A stretch of 51,749 nt of DNA from Pseudomonadota bacterium (GTDB lineage: Bacteria > Pseudomonadota > Alphaproteobacteria > Puniceispirillales > UBA1172): the NCBI GenBank assembly GCA_027593125.1, contig JAQCJL010000004.1:1-51749 (forward strand). Direction: 5' to 3'. A program made the position numbers and the translations under genes. Below, one piece after another: positions 38,970-51,749 of the stretch. Position 1 is the first letter of the stretch. Each line of letters begins with the position of its first letter. The notes under the pieces were generated by a model that was given only the letters and a program-made list of their open reading frames with translations, was not told the origin of the DNA and ran no database searches.

Positions 38970-41186
38970 ATGACTGTGCCCTTACCTGAAACGGCAGATA
39001 CGCTTATTCGCGTGATGTTGGCGACGACCTTACCCTATGAGGATGGCGCCCTCACTTATCGCATAGATAAGCAAGAGCTTTCGCTGGCTGAGCCGGGGCA
39101 ATTGGTATCTGTCCCTCTGGGCAAAAGGCAAGTCACCGGTATGGTTATTGGTGAGGCCGCAGGCATAGCGCCTGAAGATAAGGTCATCACATTCAAGACG
39201 GCTATTCCTTATGATGCGGCTTTGCGGTTGACCCCTCCGATGCAGAAATTTCTAAATTGGGTGGCGCAGTGGTATATGGAACCGCCTGGGGCAGTTTTCA
39301 AAATGGCGGTATCAGTCCCCTCGGCCTTTACCCCAGAGGTATTGCCAACAGGGTATCAAATCGTTGCATCACCTGAACAGGCCAGCACGCCGCGTCGCCG
39401 GAATATCCTGACCGCCTTATCGGACATGGCTATGCTTCCGCAGTCAGCCGCCAGTATCCATGCTATGACAGGGGCTAGTGCTAGCACGATTAAAGCGATG
39501 GTTGCAGAAGGCTTGTTAAAAGAAGCTCCCATGGCGTCGTTGCCATCATCCCCTCTTTCAGGCTTGCTGAATCGTCAAAAGCCGCTAACAGATGAGCAGA
39601 TACTAGCAGCTGATCAATTGACGGCGGCTGTTGATGCAAAGGCGTTTAAGGCGTTTGTGCTTGATGGGGTCACTGGATCAGGTAAAACCGAGGTTTATTT
39701 TGAGGCGGTAGCAGCAGCACTTCGCGCTGGGCGACAGGCGCTCATCCTATTGCCAGAAATTGCCCTTTCACAAGCATTTGAGAAACGCTGTCTGGAGCGT
39801 TTTGGTTTTAGCCCTAGGCTTTGGCATTCTGGGTTAACGGATGCTAGGCGCCGCGCGGTATGGCGCGATGCCATTAAGGGCGAGCCTATGGTGGTGGCAG
39901 GTGCCAGATCAGCTCTGTTTTTGCCCTTTTCGCAATTGGGGGTGATTGTCGTAGACGAAGAACACGACCACAGTTTCCGCCAGCAGGATGGCGTCCGATA
40001 TCATGCGCGGGATATGGCCGTAGTTAGGGCAAAGCTGTCTGGTATTCCTGCGGTTTTGTCGTCAGCAACGCCATCATTAGAAACGCTGGTCAATGCTGAA
40101 CAGGGCAAGTATGAGCATATCCGCCTGATGAATCGTTTTGGCGAGGCAGGGATGCCTGAGATCACCTTGGTGGATTTGACCAAAACCCCAACCGAACGCC
40201 GCCGATGGCTATCGCCGCCATTAGTGGATTCCATTGATAATGCCTTGCAGAATCAGGAACAAATCCTTCTCTTTCTTAATCGCCGGGGCTATGCCCCTAT
40301 GTCTTTGTGCCTGTCTTGCCGGGAACGCATTGTTTGCCCGAATTGTTCTGCTTGGCTGGTGACGCATAAATCAGCAGGCCAGTTGCGTTGCCATCATTGC
40401 GGGCATTTCAGCCGTTTTCCTGAACAATGCCCATCGTGCGATGTTGAGGGCATGATTATGCCTTGCGGGCCTGGGGTGGAACGCTTAGCCGAAGAGGTGG
40501 CTTTCCGCTTTCCTGATGCTAGGCAAGGGATATTTTCTAGTGATGTGATCACGACATCAGCAAAGGCGGAAGCCTTTTTTGATGCTGTCTATAAAGGCGA
40601 GATAGATATTATTATTGGCACCCAAATGATCGCCAAAGGCCATCATTTTCCCGGATTGACGCTAGTTGGGGTTGTGGATGCTGACCTTGGCCTATCTGGC
40701 GGTGATTTGCGCGGCGGTGAATTAAGCTGGCAGTTGCTTACCCAAGTCGCAGGCCGTTCCGGACGAGCAGAGAAAAAAGGCCGTGTGATGATGCAAACCG
40801 CTATGCCAGAAGCACGCGTTCTGCAAAGTTTGGTAAAGGATGACCGTGCTGGTTTTATTAGGGCAGAAAAAGAAGATCGCGAAGACGCAAATATGCCGCC
40901 TTATGGTCGTTTAGCGGCGGTGATCTTATCCAGCCGCAATGATGAAAAATTAACAGCATTTGCAAGCCAAATGGCAATGCAATGGCCGAATTATGAAGGC
41001 ATGACCCTATTAGGGCCAGCACCGGCGCCAATCCGTTTATTGCGTGGTCAGCATCGGGTGCGATTCCTTATCAAAGCGGAAAGAGAAGTCAATCTTCAGC
41101 GTGCTATCGCCCAATGGCTAAATGAGGTAAAAATTCCCTCAAGAGTTCAGTGTCAGCTAGATATTGACCCAGTGAGTTTTTTTTAA
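38970..41186 (+). CDS. priA: Primosomal protein N' (replication restart helicase PriA)
   Basis: 738 residues. The N-terminal 3'-DNA-binding domain is followed by the helicase core with Walker A DGVTGSGKTEVYFE (about 230-243) and DEEH box VVDEEHDHSFRQQDGVRYH. The Zn region has cysteines in CLSCRERIVCPNC, CHHCGHF and CPSC, and motif VI is QVAGRSGRAEKKG. The length is normal. It restarts stalled forks by loading DnaB. No clear Shine-Dalgarno is visible before ATG 38970. Confidence 0.95.
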   Translation: MTVPLPETADTLIRVMLATTLPYEDGALTYRIDKQELSLAEPGQLVSVPLGKRQVTGMVIGEAAGIAPEDKVITFKTAIPYDAALRLTPPMQKFLNWVAQWYMEPPGAVFKMAVSVPSAFTPEVLPTGYQIVASPEQASTPRRRNILTALSDMAMLPQSAASIHAMTGASASTIKAMVAEGLLKEAPMASLPSSPLSGLLNRQKPLTDEQILAADQLTAAVDAKAFKAFVLDGVTGSGKTEVYFEAVAAALRAGRQALILLPEIALSQAFEKRCLERFGFSPRLWHSGLTDARRRAVWRDAIKGEPMVVAGARSALFLPFSQLGVIVVDEEHDHSFRQQDGVRYHARDMAVVRAKLSGIPAVLSSATPSLETLVNAEQGKYEHIRLMNRFGEAGMPEITLVDLTKTPTERRRWLSPPLVDSIDNALQNQEQILLFLNRRGYAPMSLCLSCRERIVCPNCSAWLVTHKSAGQLRCHHCGHFSRFPEQCPSCDVEGMIMPCGPGVERLAEEVAFRFPDARQGIFSSDVITTSAKAEAFFDAVYKGEIDIIIGTQMIAKGHHFPGLTLVGVVDADLGLSGGDLRGGELSWQLLTQVAGRSGRAEKKGRVMMQTAMPEARVLQSLVKDDRAGFIRAEKEDREDANMPPYGRLAAVILSSRNDEKLTAFASQMAMQWPNYEGMTLLGPAPAPIRLLRGQHRVRFLIKAEREVNLQRAIAQWLNEVKIPSRVQCQLDIDPVSFF

Positions 41187-41308
41187 CGGAAAAATCGCCT
41201 AAAATCATTGAGTTTAGACTATCTAGAGCAGAAATCATCACGCTTTACCCACGTTTGGGTTATCAAGGAACATGGTCAATTTGACGCGAGAGACGCAAAA
41301 TACGCGCA

Positions 41309-41338
41309 TTGATCTTGCTTTAGCGTTTTTCCTATGAT
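41309..41338 (+). promoter_or_regulatory. Possible atp operon promoter
   Basis: TTGATC (41309-41314) and TATGAT (41333-41338) are 18 bases apart in the 244-bp priA-atpH spacer. The -10 has one mismatch and the -35 two. The leader would be about 85 nt. I see nothing else definite in the spacer. Confidence 0.4.
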
Positions 41339-41430
41339 AGCTAGCATCTCAATTATGTGTTCTGTACAAGATTTGTTTCGGTAATGGATGGCCATTTACG
41401 GAGCATTTCTGACCGGGGGATTGCCGCTCC

Positions 41431-41981
41431 ATGTCATCCAGTTCTGGAATTGCCAAACGTTACGTCAAGGCTTTGTTTGAGCTTGCCGATGCCGCAGGTA
41501 AAATAGATGCCATAGCGCGTGATTTTCAAGATTTGGAAAAGATTCTTGCCAAATCTGCCGAATTGCGCCGCATTGTTGAAGCATCAGCTATTAGCCGTGA
41601 TACGCAAAAATCGGCTTTGGTGGCAGTGTTAGAAAAGGCAGGCGCAGATGAGCTTATGGTTAAGTTTGTTGGCGCACTATGTTTGAATGGCAGACTTTTT
41701 GTCTTGCCACAAATTATCAGAGAATTTCTGGCCGATTTGGCCAAACGGCGTGGGGAGATTTCAGCCGAAGTCATCTCCGCCGTACCGCTTGATGCTACGC
41801 ATGAAGCGAACATCATGGAAGCTATTGCCAGTGTGACTAAAAGTGACAAAATTGCTTTGACCACATCGGTGGATGCTTCGTTAATCGGCGGTCTGGTGGT
41901 TCGCATCGGGTCTCGCATGATTGACACTTCGATCAAAACGAAACTGAACCGGCTGGAAGCCGCTATGAAGGGTGTTGGGTG

Positions 41982-41982
<1 letters not shown>
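41431..41982 (+). CDS. atpH: ATP synthase F1 delta subunit
   Basis: A 183-residue stator subunit linking the F1 crown to the b stalk. [15 protein letters not shown] is at 4-18, and the C-terminal part has [13 protein letters not shown] and [20 protein letters not shown]. Its stop overlaps the atpA start by 1 bp (TGATG), suggesting coupled translation. The F0 genes are not in this window, as usual for alphaproteobacteria. Confidence 0.93.
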
Positions 41983-43517
<1,535 letters not shown>

Positions 43518-43547
43518 TCGGTTCTTCACGCAACAGGATTTTGCCTC

Positions 43548-45888
<2,341 letters not shown>

Positions 45889-45939
45889 TTGGGCTGCGTT
45901 CGCCAGCATTTGGAACGGGATTGAGGATAAGGTTGGATC

Positions 45940-46305
45940 ATGGCTGAAACCACGGCATTTGAATTGGTCACCCCTGCACGCGTCATGATGGCGGTTGATG
46001 CCAGCATGGTGGTGATTCCGGGTAGCTTAGGTCTGTTTGGGGCTATGCCTCGTCATGCCCCAACCATCTCAACCCTTCAGCGCGGGGTTGTTGAGGTTTA
46101 TGTCAATGGTACTGTCAACACCCGCATTATGGTTGATGGCGGCATTGCTGATGTCACCGAAGACAAATGCGTAATCCTGGCTGAGCGCGCGGTGAGCTTG
46201 GATAACACTCAGCGTTCTGACATTGAAAGCCAGCGGCAAACGGCAGACACCAACGGGAACACTCGTGAGCTTGAGTTTCTTGACGCGGTGCTTGATGCTC
46301 TTTGA
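45940..46305 (+). CDS. atpC: ATP synthase F1 epsilon subunit
   Basis: A 121-residue protein with the N-terminal beta-sandwich (FELVTPARVMM, IPGSLGLFGAMPRHAP). The C-terminal helical region is short compared with E. coli, which may mean weak epsilon inhibition. It sits on the rotor between gamma and the c-ring and ends the atp operon. Confidence 0.92.
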   Translation: MAETTAFELVTPARVMMAVDASMVVIPGSLGLFGAMPRHAPTISTLQRGVVEVYVNGTVNTRIMVDGGIADVTEDKCVILAERAVSLDNTQRSDIESQRQTADTNGNTRELEFLDAVLDAL

Positions 46306-46327
46306 TATCTCTTAATTGAGATATTAA
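46302..46327. terminator. Hairpin between convergent atpC and rppH
   Basis: TTGATATCTC-TTAATT-GAGATATTAA forms a 10-bp stem with one G-T pair and includes the atpC stop. Sitting between two convergent stops only 25 bp apart, it is a candidate bidirectional terminator. The stem is AT-rich and no clear T run follows, so efficiency is doubtful. Confidence 0.4.
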
Positions 46328-46330
46328 GGT

Positions 46331-46813
46331 TTAGATAAATAAATCCTTAAAATCTTCAACTAATTTTGCATATACAGGTCTTTTGAACGGTACTGCCAGT
46401 TCAGGCAAGGATATAACCGTTGACCAGCGCCATTGGCAAAACTCAGGGTTTTCAGTTTGAATGTTGATGTCTTTATCATCCCCATGATAGCGGAAGGCCA
46501 GCCATTTCTGTGTTTGGCCACGATAACGCCCGTTCCATAGCTGATTCGCTAAAGGTTCGGGAATGCTATAAGACAGCCATTCGGGATGCTCACGCAGCAA
46601 CTCAGCTTTGTTAGTTCCAATTTCTTCGGCCATTTCGCGGAATCCAGCCTCAATAGGAGTTTCCCCTTGGTCTATCCCACCTTGTGGCATTTGCCACGCT
46701 TCTCCATGATTATCTAACCGTTGGCCAACAAAAATCTGCTTAGAATTGTTTATCAGGATAATACCAACACAAGGGCGATAAGGACGGCTGATGTAATCGA
46801 CCCTCTGGCTCAT
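46331..46813 (-). CDS. rppH: RNA pyrophosphohydrolase (Nudix)
   Basis: 160 residues. The Nudix box GGIDQGETPIEAGFREMAEE continues into IG. RPCVGIILINNSKQIFVGQR and WQMPQGGID match RppH, which removes pyrophosphate from mRNA 5' ends and triggers decay. The start overlaps the ctpA stop by 4 bp (ATGA), so it is the last gene of the proA-to-rppH minus-strand run. Confidence 0.9.
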   Translation of the reverse strand: MSQRVDYISRPYRPCVGIILINNSKQIFVGQRLDNHGEAWQMPQGGIDQGETPIEAGFREMAEEIGTNKAELLREHPEWLSYSIPEPLANQLWNGRYRGQTQKWLAFRYHGDDKDINIQTENPEFCQWRWSTVISLPELAVPFKRPVYAKLVEDFKDLFI

Positions 46814-48156
46814 TGCCCTAACCCGTTAAAGACGCGTAATCCACTAAGCAAGTCAACGGCACGCGCCAGTTGATAGTCTCTGATGGCTTCGGGGGCGTCT
46901 GTTTCATTAGCACTTAGCGAATCATCTGCTGTTCCGTTTTCTGCGTTATTGTTTTCTAATGATCCTTTGAGGTCTTCTTCACGGAAAGCCCCATCTTCAA
47001 TATCTTCAACAAGGGCAAGCTCAACCAAGATATCTGGGGTAATACCTGTGCCTTGAATTGATACCCCTGAAGGCGTGTAATACCGTGCAGTGGTTAGGCG
47101 CATGGCGCCATCGCGGCCCACAGGGATCACGCTTTGCACAGACCCTTTACCAAAGGATCGTGTCCCCATAATCAGCGCACGGCCATGATCTTTAAAGGCG
47201 CCTGCAACAATTTCCGATGCTGAAGCAGAGCCAGAATTAATAAGCACGATAATGGGCAGACCGTTAGAAATATCCCCTTTTTGGGCAAAGAAACGTGAGG
47301 CAGACCCATCATTGCGTCCTCGGGTTGATACAATCTCCCCTTCGCTTAAAAACGCGTCAGTGACGGAAATGGCTTCGTTTAATAATCCGCCTGGATTGTT
47401 TCTGAGATCAATAACCAATCCGGCAAGGGCCTTACCATGCTTATCTTTTAGGGATTGCACCGCGTTGATAAGCCCTGGGGTGGTTTGTTCACTGAATGTG
47501 GTGATGCGGATATAACCAACATTGCCGAAACTTTCAAAACGGACGCTTCGCATTTTGATCACATCACGGTTAAGTGTCACATCAAAAACAGGTTTATCCC
47601 CACGCTTAACAGTAATGGTGATTTCACTGCCAATTTCACCGCGCATCAAGTCCACAGCCTCAGTGAGGGTCATGCCAAGCACCCCTTGACCATCAATACC
47701 AACAATCAGGTCCCCAGACAGGATTCCCGCTTTATCAGCGGGGGTATCGTCAATTGGCGAAACAACCTTAACAAACCCATCTTCCATGGTAATTTCAATA
47801 CCTAATCCACCAAACTCGCCTCTGGTGCGATCTTGCATATCATTAAAATCTTCGGCGCTAAGAAAATTGGAATGAGGGTCAAGCGAGGTTAGCATGCCAT
47901 TAATAGCCGAATAGATCAGCTCTTTGTCATCAACCTCTTCAACATAATTATAGCGAATACTTTCAAACACTTCACCAAAGAGCGCTAAGTTGTCATAGAT
48001 GCTGCTATTAGTGGATTGACTCTGTGAGGGGTTAGATACAAACGTAGATGCCCCAGCCATCAGAACCACGCCGCCTAAAACGAAACAGAAATACCGAAAC
48101 ATACGATGGGTAAGTGATGTGTTATGGCGCATTGCTAATATCCAAATCTTGAACAT
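46810..48156 (-). CDS. ctpA: Carboxyl-terminal processing protease CtpA (S41)
   Basis: About 448 residues from ATG 48156; TTG 48162 and ATG 48132 are alternatives. One N-terminal hydrophobic segment (FRYFCFVLGGVVLMAGAS) acts as signal or anchor. A PDZ domain follows (GGLGIEITMEDGFVKVVSP to PADKAGILSGD). The S41 catalytic Ser-Lys pair lies in NSGSASASEIVAGA and RSFGKGSVQ. The C terminus is acidic. It acts in the periplasm on protein C-termini and may control peptidoglycan hydrolases. Confidence 0.92.
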   Translation of the reverse strand: MFKIWILAMRHNTSLTHRMFRYFCFVLGGVVLMAGASTFVSNPSQSQSTNSSIYDNLALFGEVFESIRYNYVEEVDDKELIYSAINGMLTSLDPHSNFLSAEDFNDMQDRTRGEFGGLGIEITMEDGFVKVVSPIDDTPADKAGILSGDLIVGIDGQGVLGMTLTEAVDLMRGEIGSEITITVKRGDKPVFDVTLNRDVIKMRSVRFESFGNVGYIRITTFSEQTTPGLINAVQSLKDKHGKALAGLVIDLRNNPGGLLNEAISVTDAFLSEGEIVSTRGRNDGSASRFFAQKGDISNGLPIIVLINSGSASASEIVAGAFKDHGRALIMGTRSFGKGSVQSVIPVGRDGAMRLTTARYYTPSGVSIQGTGITPDILVELALVEDIEDGAFREEDLKGSLENNNAENGTADDSLSANETDAPEAIRDYQLARAVDLLSGLRVFNGLGQ

Positions 48157-48210
48157 ATTCAAACTAACCTATGTTGCCCACAGATTAAAGCAAGATCAAG
48201 GCAAAGCAGG

Positions 48211-49749
48211 TTATTCTGTGATGAAAAGAGATGATCCTGTCATTTCTTTTGGAATACTAATGCCCAACAGGGATAAAAGTGAAGGCGCCAAATCACTAAG
48301 GCCACCATTTTTCAACCTGCCGCCTTTGGGTGCCCCAATCCAGTAAATCGGGACAGGATTTGTGGTATGCGCGGTATGAGGAGAGTTTGAGGCATCATCC
48401 CACATCACTTCGCAATTGCCATGGTCAGCTGTTAGCAACATGGTTCCGCCAACAGCATCTAAGGCGCTAATAACCTTACCAATGGCATGATCAACCACTT
48501 CTACTGCGGTAATCGCTGCCTCCAATACGCCTGTATGCCCCACCATATCAGGATTGGCAAAATTGACGATAATCAAATCATGTTGCTTGCCCGTGATGGA
48601 TGCCAATAATGCTGTTAACACAGCATCTGCGCTCATATCAGGTTTTAGGTCATAAGTGGATACTTTGGGCGAGGGGATGAGGCAACGCTCTTCCCCGGGG
48701 TGCACATCTTCTGCACCGCCGTTTAGGAAAAAGGTAACATGAGGATATTTTTCAGTCTCAGCAAGGCGAAACTGGCTCATCCCAGCGGCGGCCACAACAT
48801 CACCAAGGGTGTTATTCAAGGCTATTGGCGGAAACAGCAAGTCTGATGCCTCATCGAGGCGTTCAGAATATGAGGTCATGGAAATAGGGCGACCAAGTTT
48901 TGCCACAGGCGGGACATTAACCAGGGGGGTGTCGTCAAAAACAAGACCAGCAAGAAGTTGCCGCACCCGATCAGCCCGAAAATTGGCAGTAACGATGGTA
49001 TCCCCATCGGTCATGCCATTATAATCGCCAATGATGTTTGGTAAAATAAACTCATCTGTCTCACCGCGCAATTCTGCGGCGGTGATCGCACAGGCGGGAT
49101 TATCGAAATGGTAATTGGCCTTGCCATGGGCAATGGCATTGATCGCAAGTGAGGTGCGCTCCCAGCGATGATCACGATCCATGCCATAATACCGGCCAGA
49201 TATTGTGGCTATCTCTGCCTTTTCCGGCAAACGGGTTTGTAGCCATGCCAGATGACCGGCGGCAGTCCCGGGCAGGGTATCGCGCCCATCGGTAAAAAGA
49301 TGAAGTTTAACGCTGATCCCTTTGCTTGTTATAGCCTCAGCCAAGGCTAGAATATGCTCTCTGTGGCTGTGCACACCCCCATCGGATATCATGCCCAAAA
49401 GATGTGTTTGGGAGTGACGCGGGTTAAGCTGTTTTGCCAATTGATCAAGCATAGGGTTTTGCTGAAGCGTGCCTTCACGGATGGCGTTATTAATCCGCAC
49501 CAAATCCTGTTCAATAATACGGCCTGCGCCAATGGTCATATGCCCGACTTCGGAATTGCCAACTTGCCCATCAGGCAGACCAACAGCCCCAGCCGAAGCC
49601 TCAAGAAAAGCTTTGGGCACAGAATCATCTAACTGATCAATGACGGGGGTATGCGCCAATCGGACCGCGTTGTTGCGCGATGCTTCGCTATGTCCCCACC
49701 CATCCATGATGGCAAGAACAACAGGCTTCTTTTTGATCTGTTTTGTCAT
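48211..49749 (-). CDS. gpmI: 2,3-bisphosphoglycerate-independent phosphoglycerate mutase
   Basis: About 512 residues from ATG 49749 (MTKQIKKKPVVLAIMDGWG). An alkaline-phosphatase-fold enzyme with two Mn ions. The metal ligand is in MDGWGHSE, the phosphoserine is S66 in GNSEVGH, ISDGGVHSHREHI and DGRDTLP bind substrate, and the C-terminal metal site is in TADHGNCE. It interconverts 3- and 2-phosphoglycerate. It is 47 bp after rlmH. Confidence 0.94.
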   Translation of the reverse strand: MTKQIKKKPVVLAIMDGWGHSEASRNNAVRLAHTPVIDQLDDSVPKAFLEASAGAVGLPDGQVGNSEVGHMTIGAGRIIEQDLVRINNAIREGTLQQNPMLDQLAKQLNPRHSQTHLLGMISDGGVHSHREHILALAEAITSKGISVKLHLFTDGRDTLPGTAAGHLAWLQTRLPEKAEIATISGRYYGMDRDHRWERTSLAINAIAHGKANYHFDNPACAITAAELRGETDEFILPNIIGDYNGMTDGDTIVTANFRADRVRQLLAGLVFDDTPLVNVPPVAKLGRPISMTSYSERLDEASDLLFPPIALNNTLGDVVAAAGMSQFRLAETEKYPHVTFFLNGGAEDVHPGEERCLIPSPKVSTYDLKPDMSADAVLTALLASITGKQHDLIIVNFANPDMVGHTGVLEAAITAVEVVDHAIGKVISALDAVGGTMLLTADHGNCEVMWDDASNSPHTAHTTNPVPIYWIGAPKGGRLKNGGLSDLAPSLLSLLGISIPKEMTGSSLFITE

Positions 49750-49796
49750 GATATCTTTATATACGACAATCATAAGAAGCTTGCCAAGTTGCTTCC

Positions 49797-50252
49797 TTAC
49801 CCATGGTGATAGGGATGCCCAATTAAAATCATTTCTGCACGGTAAAGCTGTTCAGCTAGCATGGCTCTTACCAAGAGATGTGGCCAAGTTTGTTCACCAA
49901 AGGCAAGGATGATATCAGCTTTTTTTATCACTTCAGGGCTATGCCCATCAGCACCGCCAATGGCAAAGACAGCATCACGGATACCATCATCGCGCCATTG
50001 TTTGATCAGCTCTGCTAACGCCCGAGAGGATAAGGATTTGCCTCTTTCATCTAGGACGACCAACTTGGCATCTGAAGGAATGGAGGAAAGAATTTTATCG
50101 CCTTCGTCTTCGATCCTTGCCGTTCCAGCTGGTTTTGACGAATCGCGTTCCATCAGCTTGCCTTGATGGGGCAGGCGATCAAAATATTTTTGGGTCAGGG
50201 CGGCTTCTGGCCCCTTGCCAGCCTTGCCAATGGCAGAGATGGTTAAGCGCAT
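49797..50252 (-). CDS. rlmH: 23S rRNA pseudouridine-1915 N3-methyltransferase
   Basis: A 151-residue SPOUT enzyme. MRLTISAIGKAGKGPE opens it, VVLDERGKSLSSRALAELI is the middle, and FAIGGADGHS with the C-terminal knot AFGEQTWPHLLVRAMLAEQL and GHPYHHG bind SAM. It is next to rsfS (14-bp gap), the usual order. Confidence 0.93.
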   Translation of the reverse strand: MRLTISAIGKAGKGPEAALTQKYFDRLPHQGKLMERDSSKPAGTARIEDEGDKILSSIPSDAKLVVLDERGKSLSSRALAELIKQWRDDGIRDAVFAIGGADGHSPEVIKKADIILAFGEQTWPHLLVRAMLAEQLYRAEMILIGHPYHHG

Positions 50253-50266
50253 AAGGTCAGCCCCTG

Positions 50267-50680
50267 CTAGGGCGTGGCGGTTTCTATCGCTGGACGAGCA
50301 GAATCTGTCGGATCAAGCCACATTTTTTCCAGTTGATAAAACTCACGCACTTCAGGACGGAACAGGTGAACAATAATGTCCCCAGCGTCAATGAGAATCC
50401 AATCTCCTTGCTGAGCACCTTCGGTACCTTGTGAGGAGACACCATGTTCTTTCATGGTTTTCCCAAGATGTTCAGCCATGGCAGAGAGCTGTCTTGACGA
50501 TGTCCCTGAGGCGATAACCATGTAATCCGCGATAGAAGATTTTCCAGCGAGGGGTACAACAACCAGATCAGAAGCTTTGTCATCTTCAAGCGAAGATAAC
50601 ACTAACTGAAGCAATTGTTCACTGCTATCGTTAAGCTGTCCGGAAACGTTTCGATGATCGGAAATAGGTAACTCCTTCAC
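50267..50680 (-). CDS. rsfS: Ribosomal silencing factor RsfS
   Basis: 137 residues starting at GTG 50680. SLEDDKASDLVVVPLAGKSS, DYMVIASGTSSRQLSAMAEH, GDWILIDAGDIIVHLF and FYQLEKMW are the Iojap-family landmarks. It binds L14 and blocks subunit joining in starvation. The Shine-Dalgarno is weak. The 71-bp gap after nadD is the longest in this run and could hold a weak internal promoter, though I see none. Confidence 0.91.
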   Translation of the reverse strand: MKELPISDHRNVSGQLNDSSEQLLQLVLSSLEDDKASDLVVVPLAGKSSIADYMVIASGTSSRQLSAMAEHLGKTMKEHGVSSQGTEGAQQGDWILIDAGDIIVHLFRPEVREFYQLEKMWLDPTDSARPAIETATP

Positions 50681-50751
50681 TCTATCTTATCCGTCATATC
50701 TCATAATGATAAAACAGATCATGTCAAATGCCAATGTTAAATCAGCAAAGC

Positions 50752-51384
50752 TTAATCCTTGCGCTGTGCCCGAATAGCGGTAGCAGAAAGGCTAATTTGC
50801 CTGGCTTCAATAAATCCCCAATATCGGTTCTTAACATGACGGCCCTTAGCGGTATATTTCAGCCGCCTTGGTGCAATCCGTTTCATTCGGGCAGCGGTCT
50901 GACTGCCAAGCGCCTGCGCACGATAATGAGGCCGATTAACAACAATGGGAATAGTATGACGAAGAATAATATCTGGCCTGTGCCAGAGATGAAAAGAAGC
51001 AAGGTTATCTGCCCCCATCAGAAAATAAAACCGCAATCGTGGACAGGTCTTTGCCAATATTTTTACCGTATCGGCGGAATAGCGTGTGCCAATGGCCTCT
51101 TCAAGGCGGCTTACCACCATACGGCGACCATGCCGGCAAGTGGTAGTAATGGCCTTAGCGCTAGCATAACGATCCGTGACAGAGGCCATATCTTTTTGAG
51201 ATTTTAGAGGGTTTTGTGGGCTAACTAGCCACCAAACCGCATCAAGCCCTAAAACAGAGATCGCTGTGTCTGCCACATGGGCATGTCCTTGATGCGCTGG
51301 GTTGAATGAGCCACCAAGAATCCCGATATGCCCAAAGCGTCTGGCGCGTAACTTGGCTAACAACTGATAACCCTTGGACGTCAT
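50752..51384 (-). CDS. nadD: Nicotinate-nucleotide adenylyltransferase
   Basis: 210 residues. The nucleotidyltransferase signature [15 protein letters not shown] is at about 18-32, followed by [26 protein letters not shown] and the C-terminal [11 protein letters not shown] (the SxT/S motif). It adenylates nicotinate mononucleotide in NAD synthesis. ATG 51384 overlaps the proA stop by 4 bp. Confidence 0.93.
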   Translation of the reverse strand: MTSKGYQLLAKLRARRFGHIGILGGSFNPAHQGHAHVADTAISVLGLDAVWWLVSPQNPLKSQKDMASVTDRYASAKAITTTCRHGRRMVVSRLEEAIGTRYSADTVKILAKTCPRLRFYFLMGADNLASFHLWHRPDIILRHTIPIVVNRPHYRAQALGSQTAARMKRIAPRRLKYTAKGRHVKNRYWGFIEARQISLSATAIRAQRKD

Positions 51385-51749
51385 GGCCGTGTTTGTCCGT
51401 CGCCCCTAACAATATACTTAAAGCAGGTAAGCTGGTTTATGCTGACTGGGCCACGCGCATGAATACGCCCTGTGGCAATACCAAGCTCTGCGCCCATCCC
51501 AAACTCACCACCATCAGCAAATTGGGTTGAAGCGTTGATCATGACGATGGACGAATCAATCTCATGAATAAATTGATCTGATGTTTTTGAGTTTTCGGTA
51601 ATGATGCTCTCAGTGTGATCACTTCCATGGGTGCGGATATGTTGAATGGCAGCATTGACCCCATCCACCACCTTAACCGCGATAATCGCATCCAAAAACT
51701 CATGGCCATAATCATCGTCAGTGGCAGTGCTGATCCATGGACAAGCGGA
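51381..51749 (-). CDS. proA: Gamma-glutamyl phosphate reductase, C-terminal part (cut by window edge)
   Basis: The last 122 residues are visible; the N-terminal NADP-binding part and the catalytic cysteine are outside. [51 protein letters not shown] and [10 protein letters not shown] match ProA, which reduces glutamyl 5-phosphate in proline synthesis. The stop overlaps nadD by 4 bp. The order proA-nadD-rsfS-rlmH is common in alphaproteobacteria, which supports one operon. Confidence 0.92.
   Translation of the reverse strand, partial: SACPWISTATDDDYGHEFLDAIIAVKVVDGVNAAIQHIRTHGSDHTESIITENSKTSDQFIHEIDSSIVMINASTQFADGGEFGMGAELGIATGRIHARGPVSINQLTCFKYIVRGDGQTRP

Overview
The window is a gene-dense stretch of an alphaproteobacterial chromosome with moderate GC. 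The gene neighbourhoods (atpHAGDC, sdhCDAB, mdh-sucAB-lpd, ffh-rpsP-rimM-trmD-rplS-leuCD, proA-nadD-rsfS-rlmH-gpmI-ctpA-rppH), the short spacers and the many 4-bp ATGA overlaps suit a fairly streamlined, probably marine lineage. A SAR116/Puniceispirillales-like organism is my guess from style; no marker here proves it.

Layout. 1-540: the N-terminal part of a tyrosine recombinase running off the left edge, directly next to the 3' end of a tRNA-Gly(GCC). This looks like the integrase end of an island whose body lies outside the window. 667-2877 (minus): a two-gene amino-sugar cassette (oxidoreductase plus WbpE-like aminotransferase). 3109-5919 (plus): Ala-tRNA(Pro) deacylase, then a proteostasis-like cluster (CnoX, LonSB, zinc-ribbon protein, DUF971). 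5906-7671 (minus): UbiH-type monooxygenase and heptose bisphosphate phosphatase. 7744-14606 (plus): ftsK-lolA-xthA-dapF-mtaB-ftsY. 14607-18928: ffh behind a hairpin-rich leader, then rpsP-rimM-trmD-rplS. 18978-23250: leucine genes leuCDB and asd; leuB carries a 1-base frameshift. 23257-24099 (minus): pyridoxal kinase.

24227-27685: sdhCDAB behind a good sigma70-like promoter. 27689-28423 (minus): an unrecognised, possibly FkbM-like protein whose Shine-Dalgarno lies inside a long-range inverted repeat. 28666-36663 (plus): zapE, then mdh-sucA-sucB-lpdA without sucCD. 36682-38859 (minus): xerC, DUF484, small transaldolase. 38970-46305 (plus): priA and the F1 ATP synthase operon. 46331-51749 (minus): proA (partial), nadD, rsfS, rlmH, gpmI, ctpA, rppH.

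Almost everything is core metabolism and housekeeping: the TCA cycle (sdh, mdh, sucAB, lpd) feeds respiration and the F1 ATPase; SRP (ffh, ftsY), ribosome and tRNA-modification genes sit together; leucine and aspartate-family biosynthesis follow. I did not find a complete novel system. The points most worth checking are the truncated integrase at tRNA-Gly, the hairpin over the ribosome binding site at 28431-28488, the structured ffh leader, the leuB frameshift and the long acidic tail on ribosomal protein S16. No stretch longer than about 300 bases lacks a gene.
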